From Echinicola pacifica DSM 19836 (lineage in GTDB: Bacteria > Bacteroidota > Bacteroidia > Cytophagales > Cyclobacteriaceae): DNA of 64,000 nucleotides. The stretch covers positions 117,635 through 181,634 of the forward strand of contig NZ_KB890754.1 of NCBI RefSeq assembly GCF_000373245.1. The letters run 5' to 3'. Positions within the stretch are counted from its first letter, which is position 1, and each line of letters opens with the position of its first letter. The position numbers and the translations under genes were made by a program. Positions 36,882 to 45,762 of the stretch are shown here, one piece after another. The notes beneath the pieces were generated by a model. The model was given only the letters and a program-made list of their open reading frames with translations, ran no database searches and was not told the origin of the DNA.

Positions 36882-37977
36882 CCTTCAGGCCATGCATTTT
36901 GATTTGGCTGATGACCTGCAGGCAAAGTTTAAAACAATTTTGCAGCAGGGGGTTTTTTCCGGTGGGAAGGAGCATGATCTTTTGCAGGCAAATATGCAAG
37001 CATACCTGGGTTTGGCTTATTGTATGCCTTGTGCCAATGGATCAGATGCCTTGGAAATTGCCCTTCGCGCTTTGAAAATAGGGCCAGGAGATGAGGTCAT
37101 TGTTCCCGCTATTACCTGTGTAGCATCCGCTGAGGCGGTGTGCTTAGTGGGAGCCAAGCCGGTTTTTTGCGATTGCGATGAGCATGGCTTGATGGATTTG
37201 ACAGTCCTCCCTTCCCTAATCAGCCCTGAGACCAAGGTGATCATGCCCGTCCATCTGTATGGGATGATGGTGGACATGGATAGACTTATGGAGATCGCAG
37301 CCTCCCGGCAGTTATGGGTGGTGGAGGATGCTGCTCAGTCCTTTGGTAGTGTTTTCCAAGGAAAGGCAGCAGGGAGCATTGGAGATATAGGTTGCTATAG
37401 TTTTTATCCTACCAAAAACTTAGGCGCCTTGGGAGAGGCGGGTATGCTTGCCACTAATAATCCTGAGCTTGCTGAGGAGATAGGGCAGATTATTAATCAT
37501 GGTCAAAGAAATAAGGATGAGCATGTTTCGGTAGGTCGCAATAGTAGAATGGACAGCCTTCAAGCAGGATTTCTTAATGTGAAGCTGGACTATTTCCCTG
37601 CCTGGCAAGCGAAAAGGAAGGAGCTGGCAAAAACCTATTTGCTTCACCTTCAGCATATAGACGGATTGCTTGTTCCTAATCATATCCTTGGCACCCATCA
37701 TAATGCGCATCTTTTTGTTATTCGTACGAATTTTCGGGATGAATTGAAGCTCTTCTTGGAGCTTAATGACATTGGCACGGCCATACATTACCCTCTTTCT
37801 CTGCCGGAAATCCCTCCATATGGTGCTTTTGGGCCTTTAAGGAAAAACGCTGAGCTCCTTTGCAAAACAATTTTGTCTTTACCCTTACATCCTTATCTTT
37901 CGGAGCAGGAAGTACAATTTATTAGTATGAAAATCGCTGAATTTTTTAAAAATCGCTCCGCAAATGTGAGAGATTAG
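36856..37977 (+). CDS. DegT/DnrJ/EryC1/StrS family sugar aminotransferase
   Basis: 373 residues, PLP dependent. The N-terminal IPFLNL and GVFSGGKE, the cofactor segment VVEDAAQSFGS and the PLP Lys in FYPTKNLGALGEAG are all present, followed by NHGQRNKDEH and RMDSLQAGFL. Such enzymes put an amino group on a nucleotide keto-sugar. It starts inside the previous gene (26-base overlap) and converges with the flippase gene, 59 bases away. The amino-sugar product presumably enters the surface glycan made by the neighbouring glycosyltransferases. Confidence 0.9.
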   Translation: MNKSIPFLNLQAMHFDLADDLQAKFKTILQQGVFSGGKEHDLLQANMQAYLGLAYCMPCANGSDALEIALRALKIGPGDEVIVPAITCVASAEAVCLVGAKPVFCDCDEHGLMDLTVLPSLISPETKVIMPVHLYGMMVDMDRLMEIAASRQLWVVEDAAQSFGSVFQGKAAGSIGDIGCYSFYPTKNLGALGEAGMLATNNPELAEEIGQIINHGQRNKDEHVSVGRNSRMDSLQAGFLNVKLDYFPAWQAKRKELAKTYLLHLQHIDGLLVPNHILGTHHNAHLFVIRTNFRDELKLFLELNDIGTAIHYPLSLPEIPPYGAFGPLRKNAELLCKTILSLPLHPYLSEQEVQFISMKIAEFFKNRSANVRD

Positions 37978-38036
37978 ATCTTATTTCTCAGCAATACTGG
38001 GATCAAGATTAGTTTTCCTTGAAGGAAACACGGCGC

Positions 38037-39518
38037 TTAGCGAAGACGATTCAGGTTCTTTTGGATGATTTGATTTACGTCTGGAGAGCATTTGGTAAAG
38101 TAGATGGCTGGAAGATAGATTATTAGCACCAAAAGCCCCTTAAATAAAAGGTTTAGGTATAAGTTATTGAGGTTTGGAATAAAGTCCACCACTGCCAGAA
38201 CGCCAAAAATAATCGCCAGGGTTTTTAAACTGCTTGAGGAGAAAGGACTCAATTGGTACTTGGATTTTAGAAACCAAAAACGAAGCACATTGATTAGGCT
38301 CATGCTGATCAGCGAGGCCAATGCGGCTCCAGTGACGCCCATGATGGGGATGAGGATATAATTACTCAGTACTAATAAGGCCAAGGTCATGAAGCCTATG
38401 AAGAGGTTATAATAATAATGTTTGGAGACTGCGATTATCTGGTAGTTGACAGAGGTAATGCAATCCACCAACTGGGCAAGGCCTATAAATAAAATAATGC
38501 TGATTTCCTGAGCATAGCTGTCTCCCAAGTAGGCCTCTACGCTGTATCTATTGCACCAAATCCCCAAAAATAGTAGCCCTCCAATTACCAGTAATGTCTG
38601 ACTGCTTTTCTTATATATAGTGTTGATAGTGCTGAAATCGCCCTTTGAGATGGCTTCGCTTAAGGTGATGATCGATATCCTGCGTACCGATTTTGCAGGG
38701 ACACTGATCACCAAACCAAAGAAGAATAAAGTGGTGTAAATCCCTACGGAAGCCTCGCCAAGCAACCATTGAATCATATATGAATCAATATATAATATCA
38801 AGCCGCCGCTCAAAATTTCTAATACTCCAGACATGCTGATCCCAGCAATAGTCTTCTTTTCTTCTGATGTAAAAGGACCTGGTTTTCTTAATTCAAATGC
38901 CTTTGACTGATAGAGTTTATAGGCAGAAACTAGGATCGGGATCCCAAAGATGAATAAGTTGAAATAAATTAATTCTTGAAAATTGATATACTCATAGTAA
39001 TATAATAGCAGCCCAATGATAGGGAAGAACTTCTGAATAATGGATTCAGCAAATACGCCCGGAAGAGGCTGATGGATGGTCCTCAGGTAGGCATCCAGGA
39101 TATTTTGGAATATCCTAAAACCGATGACGAGCAGTATGGCCCAAAAAAAATGAGTGGAATAGTCAAAGTTCGGAAGCCCTCCATCCTCAGGTTTGAAGAT
39201 AAATTGTTTTAAACCAAAGAAGATAGGGATAGATACAATCAGCCCGATGATTCCCAAAATTACAGAAAAGCTGATAAAGGACTTTTTCTTGGAAGGTTGG
39301 TTGACGAAGGCCGGCACCATTTTTAAGGTGGTGAGGTTGGTCCCTAAAGTGAAGATCGAAGAAAATAAGGCTGTGGTATTTAGCACCAGTTGCAATAAGC
39401 CAATTTCGCTCTCATCGAGGAATTTTGGGCGTATCAAAGCAGAACCTACAAATCCTATGATGATTCCAGCATAGGCGATGAGGGTGGTTTGGGAGGATTG
39501 CTTTTTTATTAAGCCCAT
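38037..39518 (-). CDS. Polysaccharide/oligosaccharide flippase (Wzx-like)
   Basis: 493 residues with about 12-14 hydrophobic helices. The N-terminal IAYAGIIIGFVGSALIRP and the central GVLEILSGGLILYIDSYMIQWL are typical of the MATE/Wzx polysaccharide-export superfamily. It moves lipid-linked oligosaccharide across the inner membrane. It is the last gene of the minus-strand set and starts 4 bases after the stop of the methyltransferase upstream, so they are co-transcribed. Confidence 0.87.
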   Translation of the reverse strand: MGLIKKQSSQTTLIAYAGIIIGFVGSALIRPKFLDESEIGLLQLVLNTTALFSSIFTLGTNLTTLKMVPAFVNQPSKKKSFISFSVILGIIGLIVSIPIFFGLKQFIFKPEDGGLPNFDYSTHFFWAILLVIGFRIFQNILDAYLRTIHQPLPGVFAESIIQKFFPIIGLLLYYYEYINFQELIYFNLFIFGIPILVSAYKLYQSKAFELRKPGPFTSEEKKTIAGISMSGVLEILSGGLILYIDSYMIQWLLGEASVGIYTTLFFFGLVISVPAKSVRRISIITLSEAISKGDFSTINTIYKKSSQTLLVIGGLLFLGIWCNRYSVEAYLGDSYAQEISIILFIGLAQLVDCITSVNYQIIAVSKHYYYNLFIGFMTLALLVLSNYILIPIMGVTGAALASLISMSLINVLRFWFLKSKYQLSPFSSSSLKTLAIIFGVLAVVDFIPNLNNLYLNLLFKGLLVLIIYLPAIYFTKCSPDVNQIIQKNLNRLR

Positions 39519-39522
39519 TCGC

Positions 39523-40257
39523 TTATGGTTTTACCCAGAAGGTGGTATCTGATAGACCTGTGGTGCAGGTATAATACTCCCATTGGGCGAGAACCTTAAA
39601 CGCCAGCTGGTAGCTTGGCCGGTCGGAATTATCCAATATCATGATGCCACCAGATTTCAACTTATCTATGCTATTTAGTAAGCAGGCTACCCGAGCCCTT
39701 CCGTCCACTAGTATAAAATCAAAATAGGCATCTTCGAACTCATCAGCCATATGAAAATAATCCCAAAACTGATTTTTGAAGGAGTAATCTGCGGCTGTTA
39801 GCTGAAGGCGGGAATAGAAATCAGGTAGACCTAAGGGCGTATATCCCGGCTGCTCACCTATAAATCGGTAGTCAATATTGCTGAGGTTATTATCTTTAAA
39901 CCAGTTTTGAACATGCTGATACCAACCTTCATGATGCTCCACGCTTACCAAAGTATGGATGCGCTGAGCAAAAAACTTAGAGCTAGCGCCGCTGCCAAAT
40001 TCTAGACCTTTCATGTCTTTGCTCAGCCAATTCTTAAAAAATTCTACTGCTGAAGGCGCAAACCAAGGGCAAGGATCGTTTTTTTTCCTATAAATATAAA
40101 ATATAGACTTGATAATAGGTCGAGCGATTCTATATCGAATATATCCCATCGAAAGCGATTTTGGACGATACCAGTTGGTATTGGGCAATATGCTTTGCTG
40201 CTGAGCAGAATGGAGCTGATTGATGATGGGATGAGTCATAGTGGAAAGAAATGGCAA
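39523..40257 (-). CDS. SAM-dependent methyltransferase-like protein in glycan cluster
   Basis: 244 residues. A Rossmann-type methyltransferase core is recognisable: MKGLEFGSGASSKFFAQ (motif I), TLVSVEHHEGWY (acidic end of strand 2) and AYFDFILVDGRARVACLLNSI, then GGIMILDNSD. A second ATG six codons in (MTHPIINQL) is an alternative start. It lies between the GT2 and flippase genes. The methyl acceptor, perhaps a sugar in the glycan, is unknown. Confidence 0.75.
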   Translation of the reverse strand: MPFLSTMTHPIINQLHSAQQQSILPNTNWYRPKSLSMGYIRYRIARPIIKSIFYIYRKKNDPCPWFAPSAVEFFKNWLSKDMKGLEFGSGASSKFFAQRIHTLVSVEHHEGWYQHVQNWFKDNNLSNIDYRFIGEQPGYTPLGLPDFYSRLQLTAADYSFKNQFWDYFHMADEFEDAYFDFILVDGRARVACLLNSIDKLKSGGIMILDNSDRPSYQLAFKVLAQWEYYTCTTGLSDTTFWVKP

Positions 40258-40294
40258 TAAACCGAAACAAAATTCAAACTTAAGGAAATTAGCC

Positions 40295-41152
40295 TTATTT
40301 ACCAGTGATTTTGGCGAGGATATTCTGCCAACGGTACTTTCGGATGAATTTACCTTCTTCTGGGCTTACCGCAGCGCGAGTTCCATCAAAGTGGGCTTTG
40401 GCATATCCAATAATGCTATCTACAAAATAACTGGCTTTTTTCTGTTTCCAGCTGGCTTTCGCCATTGTCAAAAAGGCTATCCCTGGATCATATCGCATCT
40501 TATACATGGCTTCCCCTTGCATATATTTTGCTTTTTTGGAGTAAGAACTTGCGGTGGGGCGCAGGTGTTTTATATGAAGACTTTCTAGGGTCAGCACTTC
40601 AAATCCATAATACCTTGCTAATAATTCATCGATGGTATCCCAGCCCATGCTGCTCCTTAAGCCTCCCATGGTGGTGAAGCATTCCCGCGTATAGGACTTA
40701 AATGCGCCTCGGACATGGTCCTTGTTCATAGTATGATTTAGTGCCCAGACGCCATTTTGCTCCTCATAAGCGAAGCCTCCAGCAATGCCCAGCTTAGGGT
40801 TCGACTCGAACGCTTCGGAAATACTTTGGAAATAATGCTCAGGTAGTATAAGATCAGCATCTAATTTTACCAAAAAATCCCAGGACTCAGTAATATGGTC
40901 CACGCCGGCATGGAATGCGGCCACAACCTTGCTGCCTGGAAGGCGAGTGCTTTCTGCCACACGATTTAACTTGCGGATAATCGGGTGGTTGGAACAATAC
41001 CAATCGATAAGCTCCTCGGTAGTGTCGGTGGAGTTATCATTAACTATGACGATTTGAGTAGGTAGATGGGTCTGGTGGAGCAGAGAATCGAGCATTCCCG
41101 ACAGGAACGCCTCCTCATTATGAGCAGGCACAACAACACAATAGGTCAACAT
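40295..41152 (-). CDS. Glycosyltransferase family 2
   Basis: 285 residues, GT-A fold: YCVVVPAHNEEAFLSGMLDSLL, VIVNDNSTDTTEE, and the metal-binding DxD-type LVKLDADLILP. An HLRPTAS segment near the C-terminus (LHIKHLRPTASSYSK) is typical of the family. It transfers a sugar from a nucleotide donor at the cytoplasmic membrane face. It is in the minus-strand glycan set, 37 bases before the methyltransferase gene. Confidence 0.9.
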   Translation of the reverse strand: MLTYCVVVPAHNEEAFLSGMLDSLLHQTHLPTQIVIVNDNSTDTTEELIDWYCSNHPIIRKLNRVAESTRLPGSKVVAAFHAGVDHITESWDFLVKLDADLILPEHYFQSISEAFESNPKLGIAGGFAYEEQNGVWALNHTMNKDHVRGAFKSYTRECFTTMGGLRSSMGWDTIDELLARYYGFEVLTLESLHIKHLRPTASSYSKKAKYMQGEAMYKMRYDPGIAFLTMAKASWKQKKASYFVDSIIGYAKAHFDGTRAAVSPEEGKFIRKYRWQNILAKITGK

Positions 41153-41167
41153 AAACTACAAATTCGT

Positions 41168-41878
41168 CTAAAGTAAGTTTAAGGGATTAATGGAGATTTT
41201 ATCCTTACTAAGCGCCCATTTCCTCTTTAATGCAGGAGATTCAAGCCTTTTGATTGGTTTAAATATAAAATACTGATAATCTGCTTCCTCATAAAAAACA
41301 CTATAAGGAACGACCTTCTGAAGGTAGAAATCATTAGCGGCGAGGCTTTCAATCAGGCCACTCAGGTTGATCGTTGACTCGACGAACTGCAGGCTCTCAG
41401 GGTCGTTTTCGGCCTTCCATTCCGCAAATGGCGGGGTAGGGAGGTTGATAAAGATCACCGTATCCTCATGAGAATGTCGCCTTACTGCCTCGAATAGAGC
41501 AAGATGCTTATCTGTGGTGACCTGCTGGATGATTTCTGATAAGACAAAGTAATCGTAAGTTTCACCTTGGCTTTCAAAGGCCTTTAATTCAGCCTTAACG
41601 AAGTGGAGGTTTTTTTGCTTTTCCCAGAGCTTGGTGGCTTTTGAGACATTATTTTCATTAATATCTACCCCTAAGGTCAGACCATTTTTCACCTTCTGAG
41701 CGATCAAATTACTGAGCTCCCCAAGGCCACTTCCACCTTCTAATACCTTATGGTTTGACTTTAGTCCTTCTGCCACCAGCTTATCAAGCACATGCGAATG
41801 CAAAGTGCTGATCTCTTTCTTTTTAGGATCGGTGGAAAATTGATCATAATAGCTGATGTATTTATCATTTTCTTCCAT
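41168..41878 (-). CDS. Class I SAM-dependent methyltransferase
   Basis: 236 residues from the ATG at 41878. An in-frame upstream start at 41956 would add 26 residues lying inside the YfhO gene and with no family resemblance. Motif I is VLEGGSGLGELSNLIAQ, then TLGVDINENNV and YFVLSEIIQQV. The C-terminus (FYLQKVVPYSVFYEEADYQYF) resembles methyltransferases acting on sugar or lipid-linked acceptors. The start overlaps the end of the YfhO gene by 14 bases, indicating translational coupling. Confidence 0.8.
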   Translation of the reverse strand: MEENDKYISYYDQFSTDPKKKEISTLHSHVLDKLVAEGLKSNHKVLEGGSGLGELSNLIAQKVKNGLTLGVDINENNVSKATKLWEKQKNLHFVKAELKAFESQGETYDYFVLSEIIQQVTTDKHLALFEAVRRHSHEDTVIFINLPTPPFAEWKAENDPESLQFVESTINLSGLIESLAANDFYLQKVVPYSVFYEEADYQYFIFKPIKRLESPALKRKWALSKDKISINPLNLL

Positions 41879-44297
41879 AATGAGCAAATTTGGTAAAGGG
41901 TAGCAGCAGGCTGCCAACGAGTAGTAATATAATAAAATATTGGCAGCTTGCTGCAATTATAGAACTCCCTTTATAGCCATCTGGTTCGAAAGAAAAGATA
42001 ATTTCTGCATTTCCCTCGGGCAGCATCAAGCCTCTCAGTAAATAATTGACACGGAGGATATCAGCTTCCACTCCGTTTATGGTGGCTGTCCAGCCATTAG
42101 GGTAATATACTTCCGAGAACACCCCTAGTCCTGCTTTAGTGATCTGGGCTTGATAGACCAGCTGATTCGGCTTATAGCTCGTCAATTTTATTTTTCCACT
42201 ACCTTCCTTAGCGTCAAATTCGGAGGTGTTTACCGTGGCTTCCTTTTGGGTATTTATAGTCGTAAGTTTCTGGATTTCCTCATCGTTGGAGGAGACCGCT
42301 ACGATCTGCTCGGCCATCCAGGCGGGACCATTGGCCTGCGGGTTTTCAAATACAGCATTCGCCGTGGTTCCAGCCATGATGTATTTTGTATTAAGCATAT
42401 TGATTACCTGAAGATTATTATAATTAAAGTCTCCGGCTTGTGCAGCTTCCACAAAAGCACCTATCTCTGGCTGAAGTATATTTTCAATTAGGTCCTGATA
42501 CCTTCTCATTTTTGCTCCGTGATAGCCACCTATGCTATGAAACCTATAGCTTGTTCGGGCTTCCTGAAAGGTATTTTGCAAGTTCAGCACTCTGAAATAC
42601 GCTTGGTCTTGCATGATTTTTTGGTCTGCAGCGGTCGCTGCAAAATAGCTCTCTGATGGGCTTTTACGGAATGACTCCTCATTGAGGTAGCGCTTGTTGA
42701 CCGTCCATACGTCCACCAGCACCAATATGGCTATTCCTAGAATTGCATATTGGGATTTAAGCTGGTTTTTTATGATGAGAAAGATCATTGCGCCAGAGGC
42801 AATAATAAAACCCAGGCTTCTCAAGGCGTCTTTTTGTAGGAGGCTTTTTCGATCTGCACGTAATGCATCGGCCATCCATGGGGGAAGATTGGCGTCCACG
42901 GCACCCTTGAGCCCAAAGGCCCCAGCTAAGATAATTAGCAATAGTGTGAACCCACCCACTATGCCGAGGGAGATCAGCAATGATTTAGTCTGCTGCTGAG
43001 TAGATTTTTCACGTAATAAATATTCCAATCCAATACAGCCTAGGACAGGAATAGAAAATAAAGTAACACCCAAGGCCATGGATACGGCTCGGAATTTATT
43101 ATATCCAGGAAGGTAATCGAAAAGTGTATAGTTGAACCACGCTAAATTCTTGCCCCAAGCGAGCATTAAGGAGAGCAGGGTGATGATAATAAATATATTC
43201 CTAAAGCGAGCCGGCGCATATAAAATTCCGATGACAAACAAGAATATCATGATCGCACTGCCATAGATTGGCCCTCCAGTGAAGGGCTGATCTCCCCAAT
43301 AGGTGGGGATTCGTTGAAGGAAATTATTCAATTCCGCCCCAGAGTAGCCATTCTTCTGAAGGGCTTTGGCAGTATGGGAGTCTGTGTCCAATGCCTCCTG
43401 ACTCGCGCCTCCAGAAAAGTTGGGCACCAACAGGGTAAGGGATTCTAGTTTTCCTTGCGACCAGCTGAAGGCATAGTCTTTACTTAATCCGGAATCATTA
43501 TTCTCGCTTGTGCTGAGAGTTTTTTCGCCACGAATGGAATATTTTCCATAATTGACGGTGCCTATAAGCCTGCTGGTATTTGCTCCGACGGCTAGGATTC
43601 CAGCGACGATAAGAAGGGCTGCGATTTTGGCAAATGACTTTAATTCATGATTGTTTTTATAATAAATGAATTGACCGATAGCGTAAACGAGGACAATAAT
43701 AAGGGTATAATAGGTAATCTGAAGGTGGTTATACCGGATTTGCAGCATTAGGGCTAAGGCCGTGAGTGTAAAGCCCCAGATTTTGCGGCCATTGAAAGCC
43801 AGGTTAATTCCTGCCAGGAGTAAAGGGATAAGGCAAATTGCCCAGATTTTGGCATTATGTCCGGCCTCTAAGCTCAACATATGGAATGTATTGAAGGCAA
43901 ATGCCCAGGACCCCATAATGGAGATTTCTGGCCTTACCCGAAAACTCAATAGTAAGAGATACATCGCCACCATGCCCATAAATAAGCCACTTATAGGGTG
44001 GGGCAGGCCCAAGGTCAATACCGCAATGATGGCCTTGGATATATCTCCAGGATATTCCATATTAACCAGGTGACCGGGCATTCCCCCGAACATACTATTG
44101 GTCCAGAGTCCCTCCTCGCCAGTTTCCTCTCTAAAGTCGATCAACTCTTTTGCAGAGCCTTCCCATTGAAGAATATCGTTTTGGAAGATCATCTTTCCAT
44201 CAAATACCAATGGAGAAAAGTAAAGGACCACTAATAGGTAAAAAGAGAGGATGCCTAAAAGGTGAGGTAAAACCTGCTTATTAAGTTTGATTTGCAT
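41865..44297 (-). CDS. YfhO-family multi-spanning membrane protein
   Basis: 810 residues with about 12 hydrophobic helices and an extracytoplasmic domain near the end. The opening LGILSFYLLVVLYFSPLVFDGK, the conserved NDILQWEG and the FGGMPGHLVNME region are typical of Bacteroidota YfhO-like proteins. The YfhO family is related to GT-C glycosyltransferases that use polyprenyl-phosphate sugars and, in Gram-positive bacteria, glycosylates lipoteichoic acid. A similar transfer onto a surface glycan is possible here. It heads the minus-strand set (YfhO, methyltransferase, GT2, methyltransferase, flippase). Confidence 0.83.
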   Translation of the reverse strand: MQIKLNKQVLPHLLGILSFYLLVVLYFSPLVFDGKMIFQNDILQWEGSAKELIDFREETGEEGLWTNSMFGGMPGHLVNMEYPGDISKAIIAVLTLGLPHPISGLFMGMVAMYLLLLSFRVRPEISIMGSWAFAFNTFHMLSLEAGHNAKIWAICLIPLLLAGINLAFNGRKIWGFTLTALALMLQIRYNHLQITYYTLIIVLVYAIGQFIYYKNNHELKSFAKIAALLIVAGILAVGANTSRLIGTVNYGKYSIRGEKTLSTSENNDSGLSKDYAFSWSQGKLESLTLLVPNFSGGASQEALDTDSHTAKALQKNGYSGAELNNFLQRIPTYWGDQPFTGGPIYGSAIMIFLFVIGILYAPARFRNIFIIITLLSLMLAWGKNLAWFNYTLFDYLPGYNKFRAVSMALGVTLFSIPVLGCIGLEYLLREKSTQQQTKSLLISLGIVGGFTLLLIILAGAFGLKGAVDANLPPWMADALRADRKSLLQKDALRSLGFIIASGAMIFLIIKNQLKSQYAILGIAILVLVDVWTVNKRYLNEESFRKSPSESYFAATAADQKIMQDQAYFRVLNLQNTFQEARTSYRFHSIGGYHGAKMRRYQDLIENILQPEIGAFVEAAQAGDFNYNNLQVINMLNTKYIMAGTTANAVFENPQANGPAWMAEQIVAVSSNDEEIQKLTTINTQKEATVNTSEFDAKEGSGKIKLTSYKPNQLVYQAQITKAGLGVFSEVYYPNGWTATINGVEADILRVNYLLRGLMLPEGNAEIIFSFEPDGYKGSSIIAASCQYFIILLLVGSLLLPFTKFAHYGRK

Positions 44298-44579
44298 GCT
44301 GTCCGCTTAGTTTTTGCTTATCTAAAGTAGGGTGCAAATTAAGTATTTATATGCATTTATTATAACATTTTAAAGGGCATATCCCCCTTAGTATAGTTAA
44401 CTCTGGTAATATTTGACAATCGGTATTTACCCATGATCATGTGCTCCCTTTCTTTGGCTTCTGTTTTTTTACCATCCATATAAGTTAAAGATATTCTTAT
44501 ATAAAAAAATATGGTATGATAAATGAGTTGTTTAAAAAAATTATATATTTACATCAGTAAGTGTATTGAATGAGACATT

Positions 44580-44733
44580 GGGATTGGCGTTTCAGTGTGG
44601 ATCATGCAAAAGGTTGAGCTTAGTAGTTGAAGTTTCCTTTATAGGTCCAGACAGGTGTCTTTAGACTGACGCTTACTAATTGGGTTTATGTTAATTGACT
44701 AAGGCTATGAGACGATGTTTCATGGCTTTTTTT
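44580..44733 (+). ncRNA. Candidate small RNA ending in a terminator-like hairpin
   Basis: The hairpin GCTATGA-N9-TCATGGC followed by T7 (44704-44733) looks like an intrinsic terminator. A small stem AGACA-GG-TGTCT precedes it at about 44647. No protein frame fits between the YfhO start and this site. The 5' end is a guess and no strong promoter was found, so this may instead be a chance hairpin. Confidence 0.25.
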
Positions 44734-44876
44734 ATGGTATTTATTGAATAAAAACAGGCCATCAGCCTTTTGTAAAAAAGAAATATTTTTGAAGCCAAAA
44801 AAGGTAAATAGGTTGAAGGCGAAGTTTCGATGGCAGGTTGGGAGGACTAATCTCAGTAAAGTCCGATAAAATTTTT

Positions 44877-44884
44877 TACCTTCG
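44877..44884 (+). promoter_or_regulatory. Possible -7 element before HMG-CoA lyase gene
   Basis: TACCTTCG, one mismatch from TAnnTTTG, 31 bases before the ATG at 44916. Confidence 0.35.
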
Positions 44885-44915
44885 AATACCATTTATATAC
44901 TTAACATTTATTGCG

Positions 44916-45761
44916 ATGAAAATCATAGAATGTCCGCGAGATGCGATGCAGGGGAAGGATGAATTTATAGATACTGCGATCAAAGCTGCTTATATCAACC
45001 AACTTTTGAATATTGGTTTTGATACGGTAGATTTTGGGAGTTTTGTAAGTCCCAAGGCCATCCCTCAGATGCGCGACACGGCAGAGCTATTAGATTTATT
45101 GGATTTATTTCGCTCCAGGTCGAAGCTGCTAGCCATCATCGCCAATACCAGAGGAGCTAGCGATGCTTTGCATTTTGAGGAGATTGACTATTTAGGTTTT
45201 CCTCTGTCACTTTCGGAGACTTTTCAACAGAAGAATACCAATAAAAGTATCGCTGAGGCCCTGGAAACAGTGGAGGATATCCAAAATCTATGTGAAACCA
45301 AAGGGAAGGAGCTGGTGATTTATTTAAGCATGGGCTTCGGAAATCCCTACGGTGAGGCATATAATGGAGAGTTGGTGGCCGAATTTGTTAATAAATTGAA
45401 TGCAATTGGAATTAGGACGATTGCATTATCTGATACGATCGGTGCTGCGAGTCCGGCCTTGATCAGTAGTGTGTTTCAGCTCAATGTGGAAACTTATCCG
45501 CAAATTGAATTTGGCGCTCATTTTCATAGCCGGCCAGACAAGGTGGAAGAAAAGATCCTGGCGGGAATACAAGGTGGCTGTAGGCGATTTGATGGGGCTA
45601 TTCAAGGCCATGGTGGATGTCCATTTGCTACCGATGAGCTAGTAGGAAATGTGGCTACGGAGAAGGTGATTGAGATTATCGAATCCCAGGGCTTTACCTT
45701 AGGGCTAAATATGGAGGAGTTTCATGAGGCGGAGAAGCTTGCTCAGTTTGTATTCCAATAG
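44916..45761 (+). CDS. Hydroxymethylglutaryl-CoA lyase
   Basis: 281 residues from the ATG at 44916 (MKIIECPRDAMQG); an upstream in-frame start at 44838 adds 26 residues that do not match the family. The R-D-x2-Q motif (ECPRDAMQG), the LSDTIGAASP segment, the metal-binding HFHSR and the signature GCRRFDGAIQGHGGCPFA are all present. It splits HMG-CoA into acetoacetate and acetyl-CoA, the last step of leucine degradation. No other leucine-degradation gene is nearby. The stop is one base away from the stop of dprA on the other strand. Confidence 0.92.
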   Translation: MKIIECPRDAMQGKDEFIDTAIKAAYINQLLNIGFDTVDFGSFVSPKAIPQMRDTAELLDLLDLFRSRSKLLAIIANTRGASDALHFEEIDYLGFPLSLSETFQQKNTNKSIAEALETVEDIQNLCETKGKELVIYLSMGFGNPYGEAYNGELVAEFVNKLNAIGIRTIALSDTIGAASPALISSVFQLNVETYPQIEFGAHFHSRPDKVEEKILAGIQGGCRRFDGAIQGHGGCPFATDELVGNVATEKVIEIIESQGFTLGLNMEEFHEAEKLAQFVFQ

Positions 45762-45762
45762 T

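Larger units (their letters stand above)
44298..44915. other. Intergenic region, 618 bases, with possible small RNA
   Basis: Divergent promoter region between the YfhO and HMG-CoA lyase genes. Contains a terminator-like hairpin at 44704-44733 with no protein gene upstream of it on that strand, and a -7 like element before the lyase gene. Confidence 0.5.
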
